DNA of 64,000 nucleotides from Emergomyces orientalis (taxonomy: Eukaryota; Ascomycota; Eurotiomycetes; Onygenales; Ajellomycetaceae), in assembly GCA_002110485.1 (NCBI GenBank), contig MOWL01000023.1:372001-436000 (forward strand). The letters are read 5' to 3'. The notes below the pieces were generated by a model. The model made no database searches. It was given only the letters and a program-made list of their open reading frames with translations, and was not told where the DNA came from. This document shows positions 33,788-44,658 of the stretch, piece after piece; position 1 is the stretch's first letter; each line of letters opens with the position of its first letter. Made by a program: the position numbers and the translations under genes.

Positions 33788-35689
33788 TCAACTAGCTTTG
33801 GTCCTCTGCTTTTTCTTCCTTTTGACCCGCAGGTCGCTAAGGCATGGTGCAAAGAAAATATTCCCCTTTATGGCCCCTCTGATGGTCCCTGTGGAGATGA
33901 TAATCCACAGAATCAATACGCAGAGCGACAGGATCTGCCAACAAGTCAGCGGGATCCGAAATGCTTGCCTGATGGTAATTTAAACAAGGGGTGATACATA
34001 CGGTACCAAGGACCTTGAAAAATTGAGATGGCATTTCTTTCGCCATTAGTATGGTGCAATTAGCGTAAACACCCAGCGGGAAGATCGAAGCCCACCATCC
34101 CATTGAGAAAGGAATTCGCTTGCACTGCACAATAGCAGTGATCGCAGAAAGCATCCACAAGAGTCCAAATCCCCAGAGAACCAATGCTGTCATGAACCCG
34201 AGTGAGTAGAATACGCCACCAGCAGCTGGATCAAGGGTATTATTTAACGGGAAGAATTTTCGCGCGCCAGCACCAAGTTTTAGGATACTTAGATCGGGTC
34301 AGCAGTCAGGATGCCACAATCGCGCAGACTAGAGCGGAAAGGACCATCAAGTAAATTCAACATAACCAAAGGGGCTCCTGGGAGATGCTTACACAAAACC
34401 TCCTTGACCCATTGGCCCAAGTGGAATGCAAGTACTGACGATCACGGATTTTGGTGGCAGTTTGTGCAGCGCCAGCCTCTGAAAATATACCGCGAGTATT
34501 ATCATGGAGAATAACATTCCAAGGCCCCAGAGAATATATGACGCTGAAAGAAAAATTTTCAGGTCTCAAAATCATTACATCACACATTTGAATATCACGG
34601 GTGTGCATAAAATGTACTAACCTATGATTGTCCACAGACTAAGTTGTTTTGATGGTAGGTGATCAGCCACCACTGCACCTGTAGATGCTGAAACGATCGT
34701 ACTGATGACGGGCAACAACCACGCCGCAGTCATCGAGGGTAAATCCGACTGCTTTCCAGGTATCATTCTGCCGATGGTTCAATTAACTTACGAAAGAAGG
34801 GGGGGGTGGCAACACGATCAGAAAGAAATAATCGAAGATAACATGAAATCTAGTAAAAGTTATACTTACAGAAGGAACGGGAAACTGACAGCACATGTAA
34901 CGGCAATTACACTGTCGACAATCCATAACGCCCAGGCGACTATTTGTACCCAACTTCCCCACGCAGGCGAACACACCAGAGCAATCATCGACACGATGGT
35001 AGAAAACCCCATCGGAAATGTCCCGATGAAGAGTGACTGAAACGGGTGCTTGAGCATAACGCCCCAGATCTCCGGCCAGATGGCATACCGCAGGATCGAG
35101 ATCGTCAAAAAAAATATGAATAAAACTATATTGAGCCCAAAAATGCCAACGGATATCCAGTAGAGCCATTCTCCGTTGTATGGGAGGCCGAAGAGAAGGA
35201 TTGAGACTATACCAGTACCCATGTTTATGGTGAACCACCTGCAGAGTTAATGAGACAAATTCAAATTAGCAAGGGTTTCCCTTTCGATGCAATGACACGA
35301 TGGCGAGACCCCATCTTTTCGGGGTGAAAATGACATTTATCAGAAGTCAAGGTGAAAAATAGGCGGGAACAGGATCTGTCAAGTAGCCATAGGTAAAGAA
35401 AACCAGATGAAAACGGAACCCAGATACATCACAGGTGGTTAACCTACGAAGGCGTAAAATTCCGTACTATCCTCCTCCACCCTCGATCATTTTTCGCTAG
35501 TTCTTCATATTCGTCATCGGATAACTGGACCTCTGGGTCTCTAGCTCGAGACTCTCCGCCCTCTTCACCTCTTATGTCCCCATTGCCATTTGGGGGTGTG
35601 CTATCGCCACTGCCTACACCTGTTTCTTCGGAGGAATGGGCTGAATTTGTATTTTGCGACTGGTGTATTTCATTGCGATACGTAGGCAT
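33788..35689 (-). CDS. SSU1: SSU1-like sulfite efflux transporter (TDT family), 446 aa
   Basis: Six exons: 35689-35448, 35238-34870, 34767-34622, 34543-34393, 34287-34002 and 33934-33788 give 447 codons in phase with GT/AG borders. The start is ATG 35689 (MPTYRNEIHQ); codons above it are TTG-initiated only. An acidic, disordered N-terminus (about 80 residues) leads into NFTPSWFTINMGTGIVS, the typical opening of SSU1/Mae1-type carriers. About ten membrane spans follow, with FQSLFIGTFPMGF, SLWTII, YFQRLALHKLPP, STCIPLGPMGQGGF and LKLGAGARKFFP. The PLGPxGQGGF and YxQRLxLHKLPP signatures are those of sulfite exporters, which remove sulfite from the cytoplasm. In dermatophytes this supports keratin breakdown. 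A malate carrier is the main alternative. The C-terminus is a basic Lys/Arg tail. Confidence 0.85.
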
Positions 35690-36338
35690 TTGGGTTCTTT
35701 CTTTCCTTTTTCTTCTTCCTTTTTTCAAGGTTTCTTTCTCTTTTTCCTTTTGCTTCTGTCGGCTTTCTTCTTAGCAAAGATCCAAAATAAGAAACGGAAT
35801 CACATTCCCCAAATTCCCAAATTCACAAATCGAAAAGAATTATGAGAGGATATGAGAGCGGGGTTGGGGACGGAGCGGAGGGGATCATATATATGTATGT
35901 TAAGGTAACTCGCGACTGGCTTGGGCCTCAAATGAATGGATTCGATTTCTACATAAAAGCTGTATGCAATAGCAATGCAGTTAAATTGAATATTGAAAGA
36001 ATACAAAACCTGATGTAATCTTCCGTTTGAGCGACGGACGACAGTTTATAAAGAGACCTCCGCGGCGAAAGTTGGGTTAATTACGTCATCATTTTGTGTC
36101 TCGTCCAATGACCGGGTAAGGCTTTTTAATAAATGGCATATCTGCCCTCCTTGTAAGAGGTGTACATGTCCTACCTCGGAATTGCATTTACATACGCACA
36201 CTCCCAAAGCAGCGTGTTTTGCTGCGATTGCAAACTCAATATAAATCTGTAGGTATGATTGTGCACACGTATATACATGCAACAAGCTTCTATCAACAGG
36301 GGTTGGGAAAATATATCTCACCCCCCAAGGCTAAGTAA
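35690..36338. other. Intergenic, SSU1 promoter and aldo/keto reductase 3' end
   Basis: TC-rich sequence next to 35689 is the SSU1 leader. No gene is seen in the rest. Confidence 0.5.
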
Positions 36339-37473
36339 TCAAGCCTTCGGCCCGAACAAGGCCTCCACGGTATTATACGTATATTTCAAATCTAAATGCC
36401 AATAATCTACCGTCGTCGCCTTCGCAACCAACCACGCCTCATCCAGGGCCTCCACAACCTCTTCGGGTAACGGACCCTTCTCCACATCCGCCAAATTCGC
36501 CTGCAACTGCTCAAAGCTGCTCACACCAATGATAATCCCATCGCGCGACGACGGGCCCGTTCCAATATTCAACGCGGAGTGATGATGCACCCAGCGGAGT
36601 GCGGTCTCGACTAACGTTAGGTTGTGTTTCTGCACGACCGGCTCAATGATGCGCAAAGCGTCGAAGTTGGCATCTTTGAAGTATCTCTTGCGGTAGCTGT
36701 CGCCTGTGGATTGGTTGCCAAAACGGCCTGTGGCGGGTATCTCGGTGGTGTTGTATTTACCAGATAAGAGGCCGCCGGCTAGCGGGTTGTAAATTACCAC
36801 ATCGATACCGTAGCGTTTGCAGGCAGGGACTAGTTCCGTTTCGATAGAGCGGGCTAGAAGGGGTTTGGAGAGTGATGGGAGTTAGCGGGGCCATCTCCAT
36901 TCTGTGTGACATGGAGAGATAGGAAGTAGATCACTGACTGATAGCATTATACATGGCCTGATAGATCGTCGGCCTCACCCAGCCGCGCTCATTGCACATT
37001 GTGACAATCTCCGCAACTTCAAAGGCAGTATAATTGCTCAAACCGAGTTGTACAAATTTCCCTTCTTTATGTAGCTCGTTGACGGCTTCTAATGTCTCCG
37101 CGAAGGGGACGGATCTATCCGCCGCATGCAGGTAAAAAATATCCACACAATTCGTCTGAAGCTCCTTCAGTGATTCATTGAGTTTCTCTTTTACTACATT
37201 GGCGTGGTGGTAGCCGGGTTTAGATGGGTACCATTTGGTTGCGAGGGTGAAGCCCCGCTCCTTCCAGCCTGCCTGGGTCGTGAAGGCTTCCTGTTTCCCG
37301 TCAACGTAGATGCGTGCAGTGTCTAGTTCGTTATAGCCTTGCTGCTGGAAATATTCAAGACATTTTTTGTATTCGTCCAGGGAAGTGATGCGGGCACCGG
37401 CTTCGCTATCCGGACCGAAGGTCATTAAACCGAGAATGACGCGGGGCTTAGCATTTTGTGCGATCAGAGGCAT
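36339..37473 (-). CDS. AKR7-type aldo/keto reductase, 349 aa
   Basis: Two exons, 37473-36939 and 36853-36339, are split by an 85-bp intron (GTCAGT donor, CCTTCTAG acceptor) to give 350 codons including the stop. The protein has the AKR catalytic set: Asp51 and Tyr56 (ELDTARIYVDG), Lys80 (LATKWYP) and His116 (FYLHAAD). QLGLSNYTAFEVAEI and IYQAMYNAI follow. The C-terminal half has VIYNPLAGGLLSGKY and GIIIGVSSFEQLQANL, which bind NADP(H) in this group. It matches the AKR7/aflatoxin-aldehyde-reductase subfamily, which reduces dialdehydes and related carbonyls in the cytosol. The natural substrate here is unknown. No cluster partners are nearby. Confidence 0.93.
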
Positions 37474-38066
37474 ATTGAGAGGTGATGGACTTGGTTTGAA
37501 AACCTGTTCCTAACTAATGGGTGCTCAGTGGAGTTGTTTGATTTCTGAAAATAAAACTTTCGGCCAATTCTCGCACTATTATTGACTGCAATTTATAGCC
37601 ATGAGTTATTATTTGCGGGGTAATTGTGCTCTCGTATACGCCCCATAGGACAAGCTTTCCAAGTTTCGTTGTATGACGCGGGAAAAAGTCAAAGCCGTAC
37701 CCACTCTCTTCAAGGTTGAGATACGGGCGCAAAATTAAACATCACCAAGGAACAGCGCCGAGTCGACGGTTTCCTTGGAGTAAATGGCCTCGTACCTAAC
37801 AACCCCAGCTTAAGCGCGATGGAAAACAAGTCAACGCCCTGTTTGCACAAATATTTGATCGACAATTTTCAATGGGCGTCTGATCGATGTTTGGTTCTAT
37901 CGGGCCTCGGTTCGGATTTCTGAGCGCTTAGCAAGCCGAAGTCTTGGCTAGCTACCGAGCTTGTAGCTTTAGGACACCGACACAAACGCTTGAGATCAGG
38001 CGGGGACGCATCATGAACCACGCCAAGAGGCATGTTATCTATAGATAAGAGTATATTTACTATTAG
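37474..38066. other. Intergenic, promoter of the reductase gene
   Basis: No gene is seen. It carries the reductase promoter on the left and the 3' end of the 38-39.6 kb gene on the right. Confidence 0.5.
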
Positions 38067-39637
38067 TCAACCTCCCTTCATTATACTGTAATATTTCCGC
38101 GTCATGTGATATCCATATTGCTTCGCTTCGACCGGTTTGCTGGGGTGGTTCTTTCCTTTCGCTGAATGTTCCACATTGTCGATTTTAGCCAACCGTGTAC
38201 TTCTCCGCAACGGACTAGTATGCGTGCTTTGGGATTTGGATTCGGTGTATAACCCGCCTGCAGGGAATTTATTACCCGCAAGCTTGTGAGAGATGTCAGT
38301 ATGCCGTTGATCACGAGATCCACTCTTCGTTTTAGATGTCTTTGATAGGTCAGCGGGACCCACAGGTTGCTGCATATTCCTACGTGCAGAGCCTTGGTAA
38401 TTTGTGGGATACGGTAAGTGTAATGAATCGGGTTGGCCTCGATCTTGCAATTCTGAGATGTTTGGACTTCTCGTTGTAGGTGCGGATGAAGTAGTCAGTG
38501 GCTGCCGGGTCCTTTACTAACTTTCGCTTCCCACGCACATGCATTTGATTAGGGGTCTGGTTGGAAACATCCGGCGACGCAGCTCTGGTCTTCTCGTCCA
38601 TTTGCCTTACCTGTATCGTTGGGACAAGTTTTGTGTTATTGGGCTGGACACGACTCTCCGTATTACTGAGGGGCGAGAGCGAAGTAGCAGGTGGCTGGGC
38701 CCGTTGCTCGAGGTTTTGTGACAGCGTTTGAAGTCGAGGCTGCCTCGAACTAGAGTAATCCATAACTGCCTTGATAGTCGCCGATGGAGAAAGGGGTGAG
38801 GCCTCGGTTGATATTGGTGCGACAGATATTTTCTGTCGTTTTGCGAGGCAGCCGGGATTTTCGAGATATCGCCTTTCGGTCTCCCAATAATCAGGTGATT
38901 GAATTTCCTTCCGGCTTGCTACAGGGTTGAGTCCTGGAAGCCCGTATCTTTGGCACTTTTCCAGCAACAGTCCTGAGGAAAATCTGGAAGAAAATTTGAG
39001 GCCCCTTAAGTTGTGGTAGCCCCTGTCCAGATTCAACAGAAATGCCTCTAGCCGTGCCTCCCTAGCTTTAGCAACAAGATGACTCGCCATAAATCTGTGG
39101 TAGTTCAAGTTGTCAATTTCGAGTAGGCAAGCAATTCCCAGCACACATTGATGCGGTTCGTGCGTTGCCCGGATTGTCGTAACAGGGCGAGGCTTTTCTA
39201 TGTGGGGGTGGGATGGTGGCATCGGAGGGGGGGCACGGCGACGGGGTTCGCTTGTATGGTATGGGATCCCCATATTGCTTTCTAAACATCTTTTCATTAT
39301 ACTCCAACTGTAGAGTACGACCAGCTGTGCTTTTGGATGAAGGAGCAACATCTGATGGCCGTTTTGCCAGCATTTTGCTTAGCTCTGTTAGGTTCCTTTC
39401 CGTTAAAGGAGCCAGCTCAAAATCGGGCTCGCAGCTGGTCTTCTTTTTGTAATAGTGATCATGATGAGGGAGGTTGGTAGATTGGCCGAGATGACCAGGC
39501 GGAGTGCGTTCTGCAAATCGCGTGGGTTGACTGTTGCTGTTGCGCGTGTAACCTGCTGGTGGCTTTCTTGGTGTTTGAAGGGACATAAGCCATTTCTGGG
39601 TGTTCTGAAATGTGATATCACTTGTGTAGACGGCCAT
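38067..39637 (-). CDS. Uncharacterised basic nuclear-type protein, about 425 aa, multi-exon
   Basis: Protein-like sequence moves through three frames. A workable model is 39637-39147, 39094-38611 and 38369-38067. It uses a 52-bp intron (GTGTGC donor, CTACCACAG acceptor) and a 241-bp intron with a strong CAG/GTAAGG donor. The start is ATG 39637 (MAVYTSDITFQNTQKWLMSL). Recognisable features are many Ser-Pro/Thr-Pro sites, a helical patch (ASHLVAKAREARLEAFLLNLD), and a basic C-terminus (SPLRRSTRLAKIDN) as seen in chromatin-associated proteins. No family is recognised. The frame changes near 39.15 and 38.5 kb could also be real frameshifts, one near a C7 run at about 39227, so the gene may be damaged. 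Confidence 0.5.
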
Positions 39638-40061
39638 AGGCGAGTTCGAACCGCCATGCAATCCTCGCGGCGTCGACTACTCCAAGTCCCAGTACATGTC
39701 CTGCGGCATCATGAAGCAGGAAAAAAAAGGTCAGAGCGATGAGGCTGGAAAATTAGAACACTGAAGTGGTTGGTGAGGTAACCATGCGCGTAGTCATGTT
39801 TGTTGGCGGGGTCGCGCGTTTAAGGCTTCTTCTGCACAAGGCTGCTTTGGTGTTGACAACAGCTCATCTCACAAGGTCAGGTGGATCATTAGTTTGTGGT
39901 GTAATGATCTTAATATTCATAGTTCTATGTTTTTAATTTCATTCATTACACTATCCACGCAGATATCCAGCTCTTACTATGGATTGTCAGTTGAAATTGC
40001 TGTCATGGAATCTATGGGGCTTGTTCTAATTGGAGTCTGCCATGATGACCTTGCCCGCTGC
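39638..40061. other. Intergenic before the CpG-free island
   Basis: Normal CpG content. It contains the promoter of the 38-39.6 kb gene. No gene is seen. Confidence 0.45.
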
Positions 40062-40834
40062 GGTACACCCCTTTATTACTCCTCATGATACATGATATAG
40101 TGATGTGAATTTGAATAAAGCATTTCAAGCTCTCTTCAATCTGAGCCAGACTGACATGGAAATTTCAGGAACTCATCCAAACTGTTCTCTTGAGAAAACT
40201 GCCCAGAAATGGCAGAGCATATATATTTGAATGAGAAAGTCATCTGAAATCAGATGTAGTAGTCTTTGCTCATGATCAGATAAGTAGGAGACACTTCTGT
40301 GTCTACTCTGATCTATCTCATTGAACATGAATTATTCAGTCACAAAAGCTCAACAGTGCTGCAAAATTTTGTGTTCTGAAGAGAAGGTTGTGAGACAATG
40401 TTAAACTATTCTATGCACAGAATTTAGAGACTGGAATTATGCTAAGCACACTGCAGAGAGACTTCTGTCAGAGTGTGAAGCCAGAGCACAATTAAGTTGA
40501 TGAATTGTTCTTGAGACAAGTGCTATCTTTTATTTCAGCTAAAACTAGAGACTGACTGAGAGATAACATAACATGACATTCTGCTGTGATCTGGTGATCT
40601 CTGCCTTTTTGATCATCTGTACATACTGATCTCTTGTTCAATCTCTGCTTTTCTGTTTGTGAATGAATCTTGAGATGATTGAATCACTTACATACTTTTT
40701 TCAGGCATTTTCTCTGCTCTTTATACTCTTTTTGAAGATGATATTGCAGGTGTTAGTGTCACAGTCAATAACATTCTTATTGATGATCCCCATTCAGAAA
40801 ACTCACAATTTTGGCTCATGAGTGTTTCATCTGC
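40062..40834. repeat. CpG-free island, about 770 bp
   Basis: I checked each line from 40062 to 40834 and found no CG dinucleotide on either strand, while CG is present just outside on both sides. C and G are otherwise common, and CA/TG words such as TGATCT, TCTGCT and CAGAG abound. This is the product of mutation of CpG to TpG/CpA, expected of a repeat or transposon relic silenced by a CpG-directed RIP-like process. No recognisable transposon protein survives. Confidence 0.8.
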
Positions 40835-41993
40835 TCGACCTATACCCAAGGACAAAATCAAAAAAAGACATTCTATTGACATAGAGGCGGCCATGTGGAT
40901 ATTTACAGAGGGCCGTGAGAGCCAGAACTATTTCCAACACCCAGTGGCCAACTCTGCTTTCACTGAATTTCTAGAGAGGCCTCAATTCAAGCCTCTCTTG
41001 ACGCAAGGTATACTTGGCAAATTTGCAATTCTGGCTCAAGGAGACACTGACTATTGTTTTGAGTCATGTTATCTAGCTGCAAAAATTGCTCTCAAGCGAT
41101 TTCAGGCCAATGGCCAAACCTACTGCCGGAAGATGGACATAGCTCGAGTAGCTTCTGCTCTTTCTAGCCACACTGCCGAGGAATCCCGACAGGCGCACAC
41201 CAAAGTACTCTCTACTAAGTCACGATATATACCTATATACACCATTCATGGTTACGAAGGAAACCAGTTACTACATCGGGAGGAGGTAGACACGTTGTTT
41301 GTGCGGCTTGGCATCTCACCAGCTTTTGATTTCGGGCTACCGGAAAGGAAAACGCAGGGAGGTAGGGAGGAGGGAAACGAGGGTATGGAGGAAATCTGTC
41401 TTAAAATGCAGATAAGCTGTCACGTTCCTTCGGGTATGTGTAATATTTCACAATTAATAAATGCGATCCGGCCGGTCGACTCGCTCGATATTGGGGATCC
41501 AGACCTTTCAGTCGAAGTAGGCGGCGATGCCAACTGCGAGGGATTTTATGTGGATTTTCATTGCTTTGAGAATGCCTGTCGCTTGCTGCATGTGCATCCG
41601 CCGACAAAGCTCCCAGAGAGCGCTAATGGTGACAGCGCCACGAAATTTAGAGCTGCCTGTAATCAGAAGGACAACGTACTGGTAGCAGATAAGCAGCTTT
41701 TGGGGGGGACACTGTGCCACTGTAGTACAGGATTTTCTGAGGCCGAGGTCCTTGAGCAGTTTCTAACCACGACCTTCAGGGGCTTGTACCGTGCCATTTT
41801 CCAATCCAAATGTCCGCCGTACGATTTCAAGTCACTATGTCAACGGCGACCAGGGGAGGATCTCCCCGAAAGCCAGTGCGAGAAGCTGACAGAAGCTAAT
41901 TCTGGCACTCCACTATCCTTCTCTAAGTTGCAAGCACGTCGTATACCACGTCGAGCAGGGGTGGAAAGGTATGACTGCACAGTGGGTCTCTGA
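40818..41993 (+). CDS. Uncharacterised 391-aa protein (5' end may extend into the CpG-free island)
   Basis: The ORF opens at ATG 40818, 17 bp inside the CpG-free island, and ends at TGA 41993. The same frame is open upstream to about 40705 (GIFSALYTLFEDDIAG, NNILIDDPHSEN), just after an acceptor-like TTTTTTCAG, so earlier exons may exist or may have been destroyed. The N-terminal third is helical (DIEAAMWIFTEG, NSAFTEFLERPQFKPLL, YCFESCYLAAKIALKRF). The rest has several Cys and acidic patches with no signature I recognise. There is no signal peptide or membrane span. It could be a lineage-specific gene or the host part of a decayed accessory gene. Confidence 0.55.
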   Translation: MSVSSARPIPKDKIKKRHSIDIEAAMWIFTEGRESQNYFQHPVANSAFTEFLERPQFKPLLTQGILGKFAILAQGDTDYCFESCYLAAKIALKRFQANGQTYCRKMDIARVASALSSHTAEESRQAHTKVLSTKSRYIPIYTIHGYEGNQLLHREEVDTLFVRLGISPAFDFGLPERKTQGGREEGNEGMEEICLKMQISCHVPSGMCNISQLINAIRPVDSLDIGDPDLSVEVGGDANCEGFYVDFHCFENACRLLHVHPPTKLPESANGDSATKFRAACNQKDNVLVADKQLLGGTLCHCSTGFSEAEVLEQFLTTTFRGLYRAIFQSKCPPYDFKSLCQRRPGEDLPESQCEKLTEANSGTPLSFSKLQARRIPRRAGVERYDCTVGL

Positions 41994-42689
41994 GCAATCC
42001 AAGAGAAGAAGACAATCAAATATCGAATAAAGACATATATTTCCCTCCGCAGGACTTATCTTCCGATATTTTTTCCCTTTCTTTCTTTTTCATTTTTCTA
42101 TTTTTTCATTTTTATTTTTCCTACCTTTTTCGGTTGCATATTTTTCTTCAAAGTATACAGATAAGGGCGAGGGAGTACACCGCCTGCACCCCCTTTTTGT
42201 TTCACTACCATAATGACGCGAAAGAAGCCATATCTTGCGAACATGAACAGCATATTCAATCATGTTAGAAGCCAGAGGGTATTTGCGGGATTAAAGACGA
42301 AACGAAATATAAAAGTATACAAACGCCCACAAGGAAATACATCATGGTCACATATGTAGCTGGTGCAGTATCAAGACTGAGGACTGACCCCCGTCTTTGC
42401 TTTTGATGTTTTTAAAATGAGGCTCTCTTCTCCATTTCATCTTCTGAATATACCTGGTATATTGTTTTTTATGTCTTCCTGCGGAGAAGGAATTGCTCGC
42501 ATCGATTTTAGAATCTCATCATTACTCCGGAGGATAATGAGGTTTTCAAATACACTACATCAGCACTTATATAAAGCTGGGATCTCTCAGAATCTGCTGA
42601 ACCATGTTTTCAGCTTTTGCCATACTAATTGCAAAGCTAGTATAGAGCATTCTTGTTGTTAATATACTCTGTGAACTCCATATCTATTA
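41994..42689. other. Intergenic, AT-rich
   Basis: A T-rich tract (42060-42130) probably belongs to the 3' UTR of the 391-aa gene. The 81-codon ORF at 42417-42662 is not convincing. Confidence 0.45.
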
Positions 42690-43046
42690 GGCCGTCAAGC
42701 TGCTGTGTTAACTTAAAAAACCCTTGTATTCTAGGGACATTTCTTTAGCCAAGTGGTTACCTAGGTAGCCTCACAGTTATGAGCCCAGAATCGCTTAGTC
42801 TACTATTCTGAAAGAAGCATAGGCTCAAAACTGACACTGATCAAGCGAGCATTACTAGTCAAGAGGACTAGTTCATTAATCCTCTAATTCTTAATCACTT
42901 CTCCTTGCAGATTTGCATATTAACTAATAGAGCTTCAATTTGCGGGGGGTATAATAGATCATCAAGCTACTCTGCCAATTTAGAAACCCCTAGACTCTAA
43001 GAGAATTCTTTTTGGTGAAGTGATAAGAAGTCTCACAACATATTTG
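42690..43046. repeat. Diverged direct repeat pair, about 90 bp each
   Basis: Copies at about 42690-42783 and 42957-43046, spaced 267 bp, share CAAGCT.CT.TG..AA.TTA.AAA, a CTA-rich core, ATT.CTTT, AAGTG and .AG.CTCACA in the same order. They differ at many positions, consistent with old decay. A perfect inverted repeat ACTAGTC/GACTAGT (42854-42872) lies between them. The origin is unknown. Confidence 0.5.
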
Positions 43047-43236
43047 ATTAATTATTCAAAAACACAACAGTGAGACCATGAGTTAAAATAGAGAAGACAG
43101 ATGTATAAGCTAGCAATAGAACATGTAATATATAGAGAGTAATCAGAATAAATCAACATTGTACTCTTTTATATACTCAGTAATTTCAAGAAATAGTTCA
43201 ACTTGCATCAACCTTAAGGAAACCATCCAGATTTCC
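42942..43236. repeat. CpG-free island, about 295 bp, overlapping the 3' end of the KP4-like gene
   Basis: No CG between 42942 and 43236, while CG is present immediately before and after. The right end overlaps the last ~13 codons of the KP4-like gene (stop at 43198). AT-rich with many TAG/CTA words. Confidence 0.6.
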
Positions 43237-43524
43237 GCATCTCCTACATCCATGCCTCATTAATTCATCAATAAGATTCCTGGCAACCACTGGACTCATG
43301 TATCCATTTCTGTGCATAGCCTTTGCACATAGCTGGTTGCCTTTGCCTGAACAGCAGGCAATTGTTTCACCTGGTTTGAAATTTCGGTTGGGAACCCTTC
43401 CTTTGAGTTCGCTAAGCTGGCAGCCGCCAACTTGACACTTCGAGCTGCCATGGCAGTTCGCCCCCGCAGCGGTGGAGGCTGAGAAGAGGGTAAGGACAAC
43501 AGGGAGAAGGAGGGAGATCTTCAT
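43198..43524 (-). CDS. KP4 killer-toxin-like secreted protein, 108 aa
   Basis: ATG 43524 opens a 108-codon frame. Residues 1-21 form a signal peptide with a hydrophobic core and an Ala/Ser-rich cleavage region. The mature part has eight cysteines: a first CHGSSKC pair near residues 24-30, a third Cys nearby, a CC pair near residue 57, one near 66, and a C-terminal HGCRRCG. This spacing and the RNLIDELMRHGC helix match the KP4-like fold (KP4 killer toxin family), found in many ascomycetes, where the virally encoded Ustilago toxin blocks calcium channels. Fungal homologues have diverse or unknown targets. The C-terminus is a little short for the family and overlaps a CpG-free island, so truncation is possible. 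Single exon. Confidence 0.75.
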   Translation of the reverse strand: MKISLLLPVVLTLFSASTAAGANCHGSSKCQVGGCQLSELKGRVPNRNFKPGETIACCSGKGNQLCAKAMHRNGYMSPVVARNLIDELMRHGCRRCGNLDGFLKVDAS

Positions 43525-44658
43525 GATTGATGATTTGAGGCGGGCTTGATTTTAATTCTTTAATTTGTGAATTTGAGAGTTTCTGGGTTTCGGCTTCCGG
43601 TTTTCGATTTCGGCTTTCGATTTTGGTTTTCAATTTTGGTTTTCGATTTTGGTTTTCGATTTTGGTTTTCGATTTTGGGTTTTCGATTTGTAGTTTTCAG
43701 TAACTAGTGGTGTTGATTTGATATCAATTTCTTTTTGTTTTGAATTTTTGAGTGATTTGAGGTTTAATCAATCGCTGCTGAGCTCTGGAAATCAATCTGG
43801 GAGATTCTCTGAAGCTGTATTTATACAGTTTTTCTGCCCTGCGAGCCATTACGCTTATTTTAGAACTGTAGCTTAGCACAATAAGCATGGTCAGCACCTG
43901 AGGGCGTTTCCACCTGTCCGAAATAAATTTTCAGAGGCGTTGACTTCGAAGTCCCCAGAAATAGGAATTGATGCCGCAAGCTATGCATGTGCGGGACGGA
44001 GACTTCGTTTTCTGTTGTAACGTTAGAACTAGCCACCGGCAAATAACATCTCACCCCAGCATTAGTTGAGAACAACCAATACGATCACTCAGATGTTCGG
44101 TGAACTAATTTTAACCTTCTCCATAGCAGCGGTTGGACCGTGCACCAGCTAGTTCGCAAGCTTTAGTTATATATTAAATCGGTTGAGTGATACGGCATGT
44201 CCAACTCTAATTGATTATGTTTTGCTATTTCTCGCTGTCATTTGCTCGAACAGTCATTTCGGACCCATGACACACGAAGCATAGTTATTGTTTTTCACTG
44301 AGGGCTGCCAAATGCGTGCGACTTCAGGCCGAATGTGGTTTTCTCAAGGGTGCAGTCTAAAAGCTGAGAGGTCACTCAGTTGAGAGGGAGAAGGTACCTT
44401 AAACGCCGTTTTACGACAAGTTATGTACCCGCCTTAACTGCCTGTGTAAATATGATCTGGGTACCGAAACCAATCCGCCAGTACTAGCGCATATCCCCGT
44501 TGAGCAGATCAGCTAGCTACAGGCAGAGTTCTCTCGCAATTACCTCCGGAAATGAATTTAGAGTTTGGTTAACTCAAGTATTTTTATCTACGGGGTAGTA
44601 ACTACCGAATTTTGCCGCACCATGAAGGACCCAGTTCAATATCCACTGGCTGTTACAT
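43525..44658. other. KP4-gene promoter with a 15-bp minisatellite
   Basis: Next to the KP4-like start lies an imperfect array of a TTTTCGATTTTGGTT unit (43600-43690) within the presumed promoter. Beyond it, up to 44658, no gene is seen. Confidence 0.5.
43600..43690. repeat. Minisatellite, 15-bp unit
   Basis: About five copies of TTTTGGTTTTCGATT in tandem, one with CAA in place of CGA (near 43631), so a CpG transition is visible within the array. Confidence 0.85.

Noticed and set aside
32356..37473. Racemase, SSU1 and aldo/keto reductase as a metabolic cluster
   Set aside because: No core biosynthetic enzyme, separate promoters and unrelated known roles, so chance neighbourhood is likelier.
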